From an uncultured Prevotella sp. (lineage in GTDB: Bacteria; Bacteroidota; Bacteroidia; Bacteroidales; Bacteroidaceae), in the NCBI GenBank assembly GCA_934217675.1, contig CAKQCV010000122.1:1-5029 (forward strand): a stretch of 5,029 nucleotides of DNA, given 5' to 3'. This document shows, piece by piece, positions 1-5,029 of the stretch. The first letter of the stretch is position 1, and every line of letters begins with the position of its first letter. The notes beneath the pieces were generated by a model. The model saw nothing but the letters and a program-made list of their open reading frames with translations, made no database searches and was not told where the DNA came from. The position numbers and the translations under genes were made by a program.

Positions 1-458
1 GGCAAGAATGCCTCGATGCCGAATACGTCAACAATCATACCGCCCTTAGTGCGGCACTTGATGTAACCCTGGATAACCTCTTCGTTCTCCAGAGCAGCAT
101 TAACGCGCTCCCAGCTCTTGCTGAGGCGAGCCTTCTTGTGTGAAAGAAGGAGCTGTCCCTTTTTGTCCTCCTGATTCTCAACGTATACCTCTACGGTATC
201 GCCAACCTTCAGGTCTGGATTGTAGCGGAACTCGCTTGCAGGAATGATACCATCGCTCTTGTAGCCAATGTTTACGATTACCTCTTTCTTGTCTACAGAG
301 ATAACGGTACCGTCAACAACCTGATGCTCGCTTACCTTGTTCAGAGTTTCGTCGTAGGCTTTCTGCAAGTCTTCCTTGCTAACGTTAGCCTGTGTTCCGT
401 TCTCAAACTCGTCCCAGTTGAAGTCTGCCAACGGCTGTACGTTCTTAAAATCTGCCAT
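1..458 (-). CDS. rpsA: 30S ribosomal protein S1, N-terminal part (truncated by window edge)
   Basis: S1 is the large RNA-binding protein of the small ribosomal subunit and helps load mRNA for translation initiation. The minus-strand reading begins MADFKNVQPLADFNWDEF at the ATG at 456-458 and runs open for 152 codons to the window edge, so the C-terminal majority is missing. After a short acidic N-terminal extension, the first S1 (OB-fold) repeat spans about residues 48-118: VVDGTVISVDKKEVIVNIG, then GIIPASEF, then LSHKKA. A second repeat starts near residue 136 with IQGYIKCRTKGGMIVDVFG. This order is that of S1 proteins in general. No Shine-Dalgarno motif precedes the ATG; the 5' flank is A/T-only, as is usual in Bacteroidetes, whose ribosomes rely little on that pairing. 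A -7 box lies about 70 bases upstream. The small membrane-protein gene at 627-839 is upstream on the same strand, and I see no terminator between them, so read-through is possible. Confidence 0.96.
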   Translation of the reverse strand, partial: MADFKNVQPLADFNWDEFENGTQANVSKEDLQKAYDETLNKVSEHQVVDGTVISVDKKEVIVNIGYKSDGIIPASEFRYNPDLKVGDTVEVYVENQEDKKGQLLLSHKKARLSKSWERVNAALENEEVIQGYIKCRTKGGMIVDVFGIEAFL

Positions 459-460
459 AA

Positions 461-518
461 AATTAATAAATGTTTTGTTTTTAAATTAATAAAGTTAGAC
501 TTTATGTGAATTAATAAA
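461..518 (-). repeat. three direct repeats in the rpsA leader
   Basis: The 10-mer TTTATTAATT (minus strand; AATTAATAAA on plus) occurs exactly three times, at 509-518, 484-493 and 461-470. Start-to-start spacings are 25 and 23 bases. The first copy sits about where the transcript should begin and the last ends two bases before the rpsA ATG. The leader is nearly free of G and C between copies. It is visible as a repeat; a role in regulation (for example binding of S1 itself) is inference. AT-rich sequence makes chance repeats more likely, but three exact copies with near-regular spacing stand out. Confidence 0.6.
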
Positions 519-525
519 TCGGCTG

Positions 526-533
526 CAAAGGTA
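526..533 (-). promoter_or_regulatory. Bacteroidetes -7 promoter box for rpsA
   Basis: The minus strand reads TACCTTTG, a full match to the Bacteroidetes sigma-factor -7 consensus TAnnTTTG. Transcription would start at about 518-522, giving a leader of roughly 60 bases before the rpsA ATG. No convincing TTTG -33 element is visible 18-22 bases upstream, so assignment rests on the -7 box, its position and the AT-rich context. Confidence 0.7.
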
Positions 534-626
534 CTATTAATTTGCTAATAATGTTTTATAACATATATATAATAACAGCTTTTGTTTGCTTATTTATTAT
601 ATTTTAACCTTTGTTTGCTAATTTCT

Positions 627-839
627 TTAGTATTTTGCTGATTTCTTCTCTTGTATAACGATAAGAATCACTCCTATAGCCATCATTATTATTGCTGTCC
701 ATAGCGGGACATTGCTTTCTATTCCTATGCAGAAGCTTGCTGCGAGCAGCATTGTCATTCCTATGAGCAGTACAATCCCGACTGTTGCAAGATTCATTGA
801 TTTCAGTTTTTCTATATCGTTCTTTAAATTCCTCATCAT
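627..839 (-). CDS. small two-helix membrane protein, function unknown
   Basis: I do not recognise the family. From the ATG at 837-839 the product is 70 residues. A charged cytoplasmic N-terminus (MMRNLKNDIEKLKS) precedes a hydrophobic helix at about 17-40, a short turn (ESNVP) and a second helix at about 45-63. The tail is basic (QEKKSAKY). The charge pattern predicts both ends inside the cell. The frame stays open upstream to an ATG at 876-878, but that start lies upstream of the -7 box at 865-872, so a transcript from there cannot include it. ATGs at 843-845, 837-839 and 834-836 are all possible; I chose the middle one, which leaves a leader of about 20 bases. The overlapping frame at 604-906 has no helices and looks like a shadow. 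The gene lies just upstream of rpsA on the same strand. The hydrophobic pattern makes it likely real, but no homologue was tested. Confidence 0.62.
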   Translation of the reverse strand: MMRNLKNDIEKLKSMNLATVGIVLLIGMTMLLAASFCIGIESNVPLWTAIIMMAIGVILIVIQEKKSAKY

Positions 840-864
840 TGTCATTTGTAAATGAAACTTTATG

Positions 865-872
865 CAAAGGTA
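865..872 (-). promoter_or_regulatory. proximal -7 promoter box for the small membrane protein
   Basis: The minus strand reads TACCTTTG followed by CATAA, matching TAnnTTTG. A start site near 858-860 would give a leader of only about 20 bases. A possible weak -33 element (TTTC) lies about 18 bases upstream. This box rules out the longer upstream start at 878 for transcripts made here. Confidence 0.6.
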
Positions 873-879
873 ATGCAAA

Positions 880-920
880 CGAGTGCAATGAAAGTCTTGC
901 TTTCAAATTGCCGAGTGCAA
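880..920 (-). repeat. 9-base direct repeat between the tandem promoters
   Basis: CGAGTGCAA (plus strand) occurs at 880-888 and again at 912-920, 32 bases apart, that is about three helical turns. A small inverted repeat TGAAAG/CTTTCA with a 5-base loop lies between them at 889-905. The copies flank the space between the two minus-strand -7 boxes, so they could be a regulator site; this is inference and the repeat is short. Confidence 0.4.
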
Positions 921-931
921 CTTATCTTATG

Positions 932-939
932 CAAAGATA
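932..939 (-). promoter_or_regulatory. distal -7 promoter box for the small membrane protein
   Basis: The minus strand reads TATCTTTG followed by CATAA, the same extended motif as the box 67 bases downstream. It would give a second, longer transcript into the small membrane-protein gene. It also faces away from the dehydrogenase promoter at 1036-1043, making the region divergent. Only the motif supports it. Confidence 0.45.
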
Positions 940-997
940 CATATAAATAATGTATAGTGAGCCGTAGAAACCATTTCTTAACAGAATTTTATAGCTT

Positions 998-1009
998 ATG
1001 ATATATCAT
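998..1009. promoter_or_regulatory. 12-base perfect palindrome, possible operator
   Basis: ATGATATATCAT is its own reverse complement. It abuts the TTTG at 1010-1013 that serves as the candidate -33 element of the dehydrogenase promoter, a place where a dimeric regulator could act. It is AT-rich and short, so chance is a serious alternative. Confidence 0.35.
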
Positions 1010-1043
1010 TTTGTCTTTAAATCGAAAAAATAGCGTAACTTTG
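1010..1043 (+). promoter_or_regulatory. promoter of the dehydrogenase/membrane-protein operon
   Basis: TAACTTTG at 1036-1043 matches the Bacteroidetes -7 consensus TAnnTTTG. TTTG at 1010-1013 fits the -33 element, with a 22-base spacer that is at the long end of the usual range. Transcription would start near 1048-1051, leaving a leader of about 55 bases before the ATG at 1105. No Shine-Dalgarno motif is present, only a purine-rich stretch before the start. Confidence 0.7.
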
Positions 1044-1104
1044 CATTTTGTAATTATTCGGCTGGCAACAAAGTTCCGGTCGTGGAAAATAAAGAAACGA
1101 AAAG

Positions 1105-2058
1105 ATGAAGATTGTAGTATTAGATGGTTATGGAATGAATCCTGGCGATCTCTCGTGGGATGCGCTGAAGGAGCTTGGAGACCTTACAGTTTATGACCGT
1201 ACGGCTCCTACAGATGTTGTAGAAAGAGCAAAACAGGCAGAGATAGTACTTACCAACAAGGTTGTGCTCTCAGCCGAAACTATAAGCGAGTTGCCAAACT
1301 TGAAATATATTGGAGTGCTTGCCACTGGTTTCAACGTTGTGGATACAGAAGCCGCACGCAACAATGGCATTACAGTTACCAATATTCCGGCATACAGCAC
1401 CGATAGTGTCGTTCAGATGACGTTTGCCCATATATTGAACATTACCAACCGTATAGCACACTATGCTCGAGAAAACCGTGAAGGGAAGTGGAGCCAGAAC
1501 AAGGATTTCTGCTATTGGGACACACCTCTGCCAGAACTCTCCGGACTTACTCTTGGTATCGTGGGATTGGGTAACATTGGTATGAAAGTGGCACGCGTTG
1601 CCCGTATGTTCGGTATGGAAGTATATGCAGCCACAAGCAAAAGCTCGGCAAGTCTACCTGAGGGTATACAGAAAACCACCTTCAGAGGGCTGCTTGGCGT
1701 GTGCGACATTCTGTCGCTCCATTGTCCGCTGACTCCTGACACGAAGGAACTTGTAAACAAGCGCACAATATCAATGATGAAGCATGGTGCGGTGGTTATA
1801 AACACAGGCAGAGGACCGCTCGTGAACGAAGCTGATGTAGCAGAAGCGTTACATAGCGGACAACTCTCTGCTTATGGTGCCGATGTGATGTGCCAGGAAC
1901 CACCTCTTGCCAATAATCCGTTGCTTGCAGAACCAAATGCTTTTATCACTCCTCATGTGGCATGGGCAACGCTTGATGCCCGTAAGCGCCTGATGAAGAT
2001 TGCCGTTGAGAATGTTAAAGCCTTTATTGAAGGGAATGCAGTTAACGTAGTGAACTAA
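1105..2058 (+). CDS. D-2-hydroxyacid dehydrogenase, glycerate/glyoxylate reductase type
   Basis: This 317-residue protein belongs to the D-isomer-specific 2-hydroxyacid dehydrogenases, cytoplasmic enzymes that interconvert 2-keto acids and D-2-hydroxyacids with NAD(P)H. The substrate-binding domain (about 1-100 and 290-317) includes VLATGFNVVD at 71-80. The Rossmann domain has GLGNIG at 154-159. The catalytic triad is visible: Arg236 in NTGRGPLV, Glu265 in CQEPP and His284 in PHVAWAT, with the spacing usual for glycerate dehydrogenase. The sequence most resembles HprA-like glycerate dehydrogenases (hydroxypyruvate or glyoxylate reductases), but substrate cannot be fixed from sequence. The acidic residue that normally follows the second beta strand to hold the NAD ribose is absent (region YAATSKSS, 174-181), which hints at NADP use or relaxed specificity. 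The length is normal and the frame intact. A good promoter lies upstream, and the next gene begins one base after the stop. Confidence 0.93.
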   Translation: MKIVVLDGYGMNPGDLSWDALKELGDLTVYDRTAPTDVVERAKQAEIVLTNKVVLSAETISELPNLKYIGVLATGFNVVDTEAARNNGITVTNIPAYSTDSVVQMTFAHILNITNRIAHYARENREGKWSQNKDFCYWDTPLPELSGLTLGIVGLGNIGMKVARVARMFGMEVYAATSKSSASLPEGIQKTTFRGLLGVCDILSLHCPLTPDTKELVNKRTISMMKHGAVVINTGRGPLVNEADVAEALHSGQLSAYGADVMCQEPPLANNPLLAEPNAFITPHVAWATLDARKRLMKIAVENVKAFIEGNAVNVVN

Positions 2059-2059
2059 A

Positions 2060-2680
2060 ATGGTTTCGATACAATTTGTTATAGAATTTCTCGGCACTTT
2101 TGCCTTTGCCATATCCGGTATTCGTTCTGCATCATCAAAGAATTTCGACTGGTTTGGCGGTTATGTCGTTGGTCTTGCCACAGCTATTGGCGGTGGTACG
2201 ATTCGTGATGTAATGTTGGGGCAGGTGCCGTTCTGGATGACAAATTCCATTTATCTTGTATGTACGGCAGCAGCGTTGCTCACGTTTGTTTTGCTAAAGA
2301 AGCTCTTCACCCGGCTCAGTAAAACCTGGTTCCTTTTCGACACTCTCGGACTGGCACTCTTCACAGTTGCCGGTATACAGAAGTCGCTCATTGCCGGTTT
2401 TCCGTTTTGGGTGGCTATAATCATGGGGTGTATCACTGGCGCAGCCGGAGGTGTGCTTAGGGATGTGTTTGTCAATGAAACTCCATTGATATTCCGTAAG
2501 GAGATATATGCCGTGGCATGCATTATTGGCGGTTTGGTGTATCAGTTGTGTGATGTAGTTGGCTTAGGTGTGGAGCTCACGGTTGTATTTACTTTTGTTA
2601 CGGTTGTTGTTGTTCGCATGTTGGCAGTAAAATATAAGATTTCTCTGCCGGTGTTGAAAGATCCAGACTTGTGGAAATGA
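2060..2680 (+). CDS. TRIC/UPF0126 family membrane protein (YicG/YadS-like)
   Basis: This 206-residue integral membrane protein shows the internal duplication of the UPF0126/TRIC family. The signature GGGTIRD at 44-50 recurs as GGVLRD at 130-135, each at the end of a glycine-rich helix. Hydrophobic segments lie at about 3-21, 31-47, 62-79, 91-107, 113-131, 149-165 and 172-190, giving the seven helices expected of the family, with a charged C-terminal tail. Eukaryotic and some prokaryotic TRIC proteins are trimeric cation channels, while UPF0126 members have also been linked to glycine transport; sequence alone does not choose between them. The ATG follows the dehydrogenase stop after a single base and has no ribosome binding site, so translation is probably coupled to the upstream gene. 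A strong terminator follows the stop. The frame is intact and of normal length. Confidence 0.92.
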   Translation: MVSIQFVIEFLGTFAFAISGIRSASSKNFDWFGGYVVGLATAIGGGTIRDVMLGQVPFWMTNSIYLVCTAAALLTFVLLKKLFTRLSKTWFLFDTLGLALFTVAGIQKSLIAGFPFWVAIIMGCITGAAGGVLRDVFVNETPLIFRKEIYAVACIIGGLVYQLCDVVGLGVELTVVFTFVTVVVVRMLAVKYKISLPVLKDPDLWK

Positions 2681-2713
2681 TTACAGGTTCACACTATATG
2701 TGTGCGTATATAT

Positions 2714-2759
2714 AAAAACAAGGAGTGATGGCGAATAGTCTTCACTCCTTGTTTTTTTT
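2714..2759. terminator. bidirectional rho-independent terminator
   Basis: A perfect 15-base stem, AAAAACAAGGAGTGA (2714-2728) with TCACTCCTTGTTTTT (2742-2756), encloses a 13-base loop. On the plus strand it ends in a run of eight T at 2752-2759, 34 bases after the membrane-protein stop. On the minus strand it lies three bases past the helicase stop and ends in five T. It therefore serves both convergent genes. A small hairpin CACAC/GTGTG at 2690-2704 lies just before it and has no T run. Confidence 0.93.
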
Positions 2760-2761
2760 GT

Positions 2762-4906
2762 TTAATCCCGTCCGTGTTCCTTTTTGAACCTCCTTGTCAT
2801 GCTCAGTATCTCAACGCCGTATTTGTCAGCCTTTCCCTTGCCTATGCCCGGAATTTGCATCAGAGTTTCCATTTCGGTAGGCACTACATTTGATATACCT
2901 GTCACAGCCTTTTGGCTTAGTATACAGTAGGCAGGCAGCCCCTCGCTCCTTGTCTTCTCCGTGCGCCATGCTGTCAGTTCGTTCAGCAGAGCCGGGTGCA
3001 GGTTTCCATCAGGTATATTCATTTTTTCCTCGCGCTTTACCGTATGCTCCCTTTTGGGTTTGGCGTCATCTCCGAGCAGTATCATAGCCTTTGCCTGTAG
3101 ATAGCCATCACACGAGAAATTCTCTTCTGCAGCATATTTCAGCATTCCCATCTTCATGCGCAGAGCCTCAGTCAAGGCATCTTTTGCGTTGTCGAGCTGT
3201 TTCTTTATCTGCTTGTTGTTTGTCGTTATGTTGCTTCTCAAGAACAAGTCTCTGATGGGTGTAATTTCCTTGATAAAGTATTTTGCCCCTTTTCTTATCC
3301 TTTCTTGAAGCTCCTGACTTATATCCGTGTCGTTGTTGTTTGTCGCCATCTGTTCGTATTGTGTGTGGAAGCGTGATGCAACACTGCAGATTCTCTCTCT
3401 GAATGGCTGTAGCCGGCTTTTGTATTCTGTGAGCATTCTTGGGTACGCCTTATACAGGTGTTCGTCGATAACCCTTGTCAGGTTGCTGAAGGCAATTTCG
3501 AGCGGCACAAAGTTAAACAGTTCCGATATCAGATTAACCAAATACCTTTTGTGCATCATGCCCACTGCCTCTTCTGTAGGCTTGTTGCTTTCTATATTTT
3601 TTGTAAAGCTGTCAACCTTGCTGTCGCTGATTATCGCCTGTGGTGTCACCGGTGCGTCCAGTACCATTCCTTCGAGTGTTTTGCATCTGCTCAGAGCCAC
3701 GTATGTCTGTCCGTGGGCAAACGATGAGTGTACGTCAATAATGGCATGTCTGAAGGTTAGTCCCTGACTTTTGTGTATAGTTATAGCCCATGCCAGCTTT
3801 ACCGGATATTGCGAGAAAGTTCCGTCCACCTGTTCCACAATTTCTTTTGTCTCGTCATCTATTGAGTATTTGCAGTTCTGCCATGTTTCCTTTCCCACTT
3901 CGATGTTCAGTCCGTTATCTTTCGATTTCACCGATATCCCGTTTTGGTTTATTGCGCAAACCTCCCCAATCATTCCGTTGTAGTATTGTCGCTTGCCGGA
4001 TGTGTCGTTTTTTACAAACATCACCTGTGCTCCCAGTTTCAGTGTTAGTTTCTCGTCGGTAGGGTAGGAGTATTCCGGAAAGTTCCCCTCCACCGAAGCG
4101 GTAAACGTGTATGCCTTTCCGCTCAGCGTCTCCAGTTCTCTGTCGTTTATAGACTGTGCGTACGCGTTATGTGTGGTCAGTCGTATGTAGTTTTCGCTGT
4201 TGTCGGGCTTAAAGTTTGGTATATACCTTTTGTTCAGTTCTGCAAGCGTATTTCTGTCAGCCTTGTTCTCTCTTATTTTGTTTAGGATAGCTATAAATTT
4301 CTCGTCATCCTGCCTGAACACCTTTTTCAGCTCCACGGTGGCATAGTTTGTTTGGTTGAGCACTCTGCTGTCGAAGAAAAAAGGCGATGGATAGTAGTTG
4401 CTGAGCATTCCCCATTCATTTTCTTTCACCACAGGTGCAAGTTGCTGCAAGTCGCCGATCATAAGCATTTGTGCCCCTCCGAAAGGTTTGCTGTTTCTTC
4501 TGAATCTTTTCAGTGCATTGTCTACTGCATCAAGTAGGTCGGCCCTTACCATGCTGATTTCGTCGATAACGAAAAGGTCGGCACCTCGTATTATTTTCAG
4601 TTTCTCCTTTCCGAATCTGTAGTGCGATGCGCCGTCATTGGCTGTGCCTGGTATGAATGGCGAGAATGGCAATTGGAAGAAAGAGTGTATTGTCACTCCG
4701 CGTGCGTTTATGGCAGCAATTCCAGTAGGTGCAAGTACAACGATTCTTTTCTCCGAGTGTTCCTTTAGATACCTTAGGAATGTTGTTTTTCCTGTTCCTG
4801 CTTTTCCTGTCAGAAACAGGCTGGTATCAGTATCGTTCACGATTTTCCATGCCAGTTCCCAATCTTCATTTTTAATTATTTTGTTGTGTGGTGTGGTATT
4901 TTCCAT
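2762..4906 (-). CDS. Pif1/RecD-like superfamily 1 helicase with C-terminal HRDC domain
   Basis: This 714-residue ATP-dependent DNA helicase carries the ordered SF1B motifs. Walker A is GKAGTGKTT (34-42), motif Ia LAPTGIAA (58-65) with the Pif1-type TIHSFF (72-77), Walker B VIDEISM (113-119), motif III GDLQQLAPV (151-159) and an arginine in FRQ (197-199). The UvrD_C_2-like part has AITIHKSQGLTF (374-385) and YVALSRCKTL (402-411). A long, largely helical region (about 450-620) of no clear family leads to an HRDC domain (about 635-705), which in RecQ and RNase D helps bind nucleic acid; LMQIPGIGKGKADKYG is its conserved core. Relatives unwind forked, G-quadruplex or RNA-DNA structures. I chose the ATG at 4904-4906; an upstream in-frame TTG at 4946-4948 lies inside the tRNA terminator hairpin and would add 14 unlikely residues. 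No Shine-Dalgarno is seen. All catalytic motifs are intact. Confidence 0.93.
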   Translation of the reverse strand: MENTTPHNKIIKNEDWELAWKIVNDTDTSLFLTGKAGTGKTTFLRYLKEHSEKRIVVLAPTGIAAINARGVTIHSFFQLPFSPFIPGTANDGASHYRFGKEKLKIIRGADLFVIDEISMVRADLLDAVDNALKRFRRNSKPFGGAQMLMIGDLQQLAPVVKENEWGMLSNYYPSPFFFDSRVLNQTNYATVELKKVFRQDDEKFIAILNKIRENKADRNTLAELNKRYIPNFKPDNSENYIRLTTHNAYAQSINDRELETLSGKAYTFTASVEGNFPEYSYPTDEKLTLKLGAQVMFVKNDTSGKRQYYNGMIGEVCAINQNGISVKSKDNGLNIEVGKETWQNCKYSIDDETKEIVEQVDGTFSQYPVKLAWAITIHKSQGLTFRHAIIDVHSSFAHGQTYVALSRCKTLEGMVLDAPVTPQAIISDSKVDSFTKNIESNKPTEEAVGMMHKRYLVNLISELFNFVPLEIAFSNLTRVIDEHLYKAYPRMLTEYKSRLQPFRERICSVASRFHTQYEQMATNNNDTDISQELQERIRKGAKYFIKEITPIRDLFLRSNITTNNKQIKKQLDNAKDALTEALRMKMGMLKYAAEENFSCDGYLQAKAMILLGDDAKPKREHTVKREEKMNIPDGNLHPALLNELTAWRTEKTRSEGLPAYCILSQKAVTGISNVVPTEMETLMQIPGIGKGKADKYGVEILSMTRRFKKEHGRD

Positions 4907-4931
4907 TGCTTCATGTGTTACTTGCGAATAC

Positions 4932-4965
4932 AAAAAAAGGAACTTCAAAACTATTGAAGTCCCTT
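4932..4965 (-). terminator. rho-independent terminator of the tRNA-Lys transcript
   Basis: On the minus strand a 12-base stem, AAGGGACTTCAA (4954-4965) with TTGAAGTTCCTT (4937-4948), closes a 5-base loop; one pair is G-U. The 3' arm runs into a stretch of seven T at 4932-4938. It starts three bases after the encoded CCA of the tRNA and therefore ends the tRNA transcript before the helicase gene. Confidence 0.85.
4946..4953 (-). promoter_or_regulatory. candidate -7 promoter box for the helicase
   Basis: The minus strand reads TAGTTTTG, a full TAnnTTTG match. It covers the loop and the first bases of the 3' arm of the tRNA terminator. Transcription would start near 4939-4941, about 33 bases before the helicase ATG. 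No TTTG -33 element is evident upstream, where the sequence is constrained by the terminator stem and tRNA 3' end. The alternative is that the helicase is expressed by read-through of the terminator. Confidence 0.4.
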
Positions 4966-4967
4966 AG

Positions 4968-5029
4968 TGGTACGTCTGCAGGGGTTCGAACCCTGGACCC
5001 TCTGATTAAGAGTCAGATGCTCTACCAAC
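4968..5029 (-). tRNA. tRNA-Lys(CTT), 5' end cut off by the window
   Basis: The minus strand shows the D-arm half GTTGGTAGAGC, an anticodon stem TCTGA/TCAGA closing the loop CTCTTAA (5006-5012; anticodon CTT at 5008-5010), a short variable region, and a T arm CAGGG-TTCGAAC-CCCTG. Then come the 3' acceptor strand CAGACGT, discriminator A and an encoded CCA ending at 4968. The 62 bases present imply that about 14 are missing: the 5' acceptor strand and the start of the D arm. The anticodon reads the lysine codon AAG. The gene is followed at once by a terminator. Confidence 0.93.

Noticed and set aside
324..509. 61-codon plus-strand frame over the rpsA start
   Set aside because: It is antisense to the conserved S1 N-terminus and runs into the AT-rich leader; no promoter or start signal on that strand.
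553..575. AT-rich near-palindrome between the small gene and rpsA, considered as a terminator
   Set aside because: Pairing is imperfect, with no GC-rich stem and no T run placed to act as a terminator on either strand.
541..622. TTTGCTAAT-like repeats at 541, 585 and 614
   Set aside because: The copies are short, partly degenerate and irregularly spaced in very AT-rich DNA, so chance is a sufficient explanation.
604..906. 100-codon minus-strand frame overlapping the small membrane-protein gene
   Set aside because: It has no hydrophobic or domain pattern, starts upstream of the -7 box at 865-872, and competes with a frame that encodes two clear membrane helices.
3327..3767. 146-codon plus-strand frame antisense to the helicase
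   Set aside because: It lies wholly within a gene with intact catalytic motifs and shows no domain or start signal; the cysteine- and serine-rich composition is typical of an antisense shadow.
4907..4948. N-terminal extension of the helicase from an in-frame TTG
   Set aside because: The TTG lies inside the stem of the tRNA terminator, the added residues resemble no helicase N-terminus, and the ATG at 4906 gives a normal start.
4968..5029. tRNA 3' end as an attachment site for an integrated element
   Set aside because: No integrase gene or second copy of the tRNA 3' end is present in the window, and the neighbouring helicase is a housekeeping-type gene.

Overview
The window looks like a chromosomal core region of a member of the order Bacteroidales, perhaps Prevotella or Bacteroides-like; the genus is a guess. 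The reasons are the sequence style of ribosomal protein S1, the lack of Shine-Dalgarno motifs before starts, and repeated matches to the Bacteroidetes sigma-factor -7 box TAnnTTTG in very AT-rich intergenic DNA. I see no phage, transposon, CRISPR or defence locus.

Layout. Bases 1-458 (minus) hold the first 152 codons of rpsA, with an AT-rich leader carrying three copies of one 10-base repeat and a good -7 box at 526-533. Bases 627-839 (minus) encode a small two-helix membrane protein of unknown function, preceded by two -7 boxes. The 846-1104 intergenic region is divergent: those minus boxes face a plus-strand promoter for a two-gene unit. That unit is a D-2-hydroxyacid (glycerate/glyoxylate/hydroxypyruvate) dehydrogenase (1105-2058) followed after one base by a TRIC/UPF0126 membrane protein (2060-2680). 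A strong bidirectional terminator at 2714-2759 separates it from a convergent minus-strand gene (2762-4906) for a 714-residue Pif1/RecD-like helicase with a C-terminal HRDC domain. At the right edge a minus-strand tRNA-Lys(CTT), cut by the window end, is followed by its own terminator (4932-4965).

How they fit. The dehydrogenase and the membrane protein are almost certainly co-transcribed and translationally coupled. Because the UPF0126 family has been linked to glycine transport, the pair may act in glycine/glyoxylate/serine metabolism; this is inference. The helicase is a stand-alone DNA maintenance gene, and its likely -7 box lies inside the tRNA terminator hairpin. The tRNA, rpsA and helicase otherwise look like ordinary housekeeping genes. 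The points most worth checking are regulatory: the rpsA leader repeats, the promoter inside a terminator, and the palindrome at the dehydrogenase promoter.
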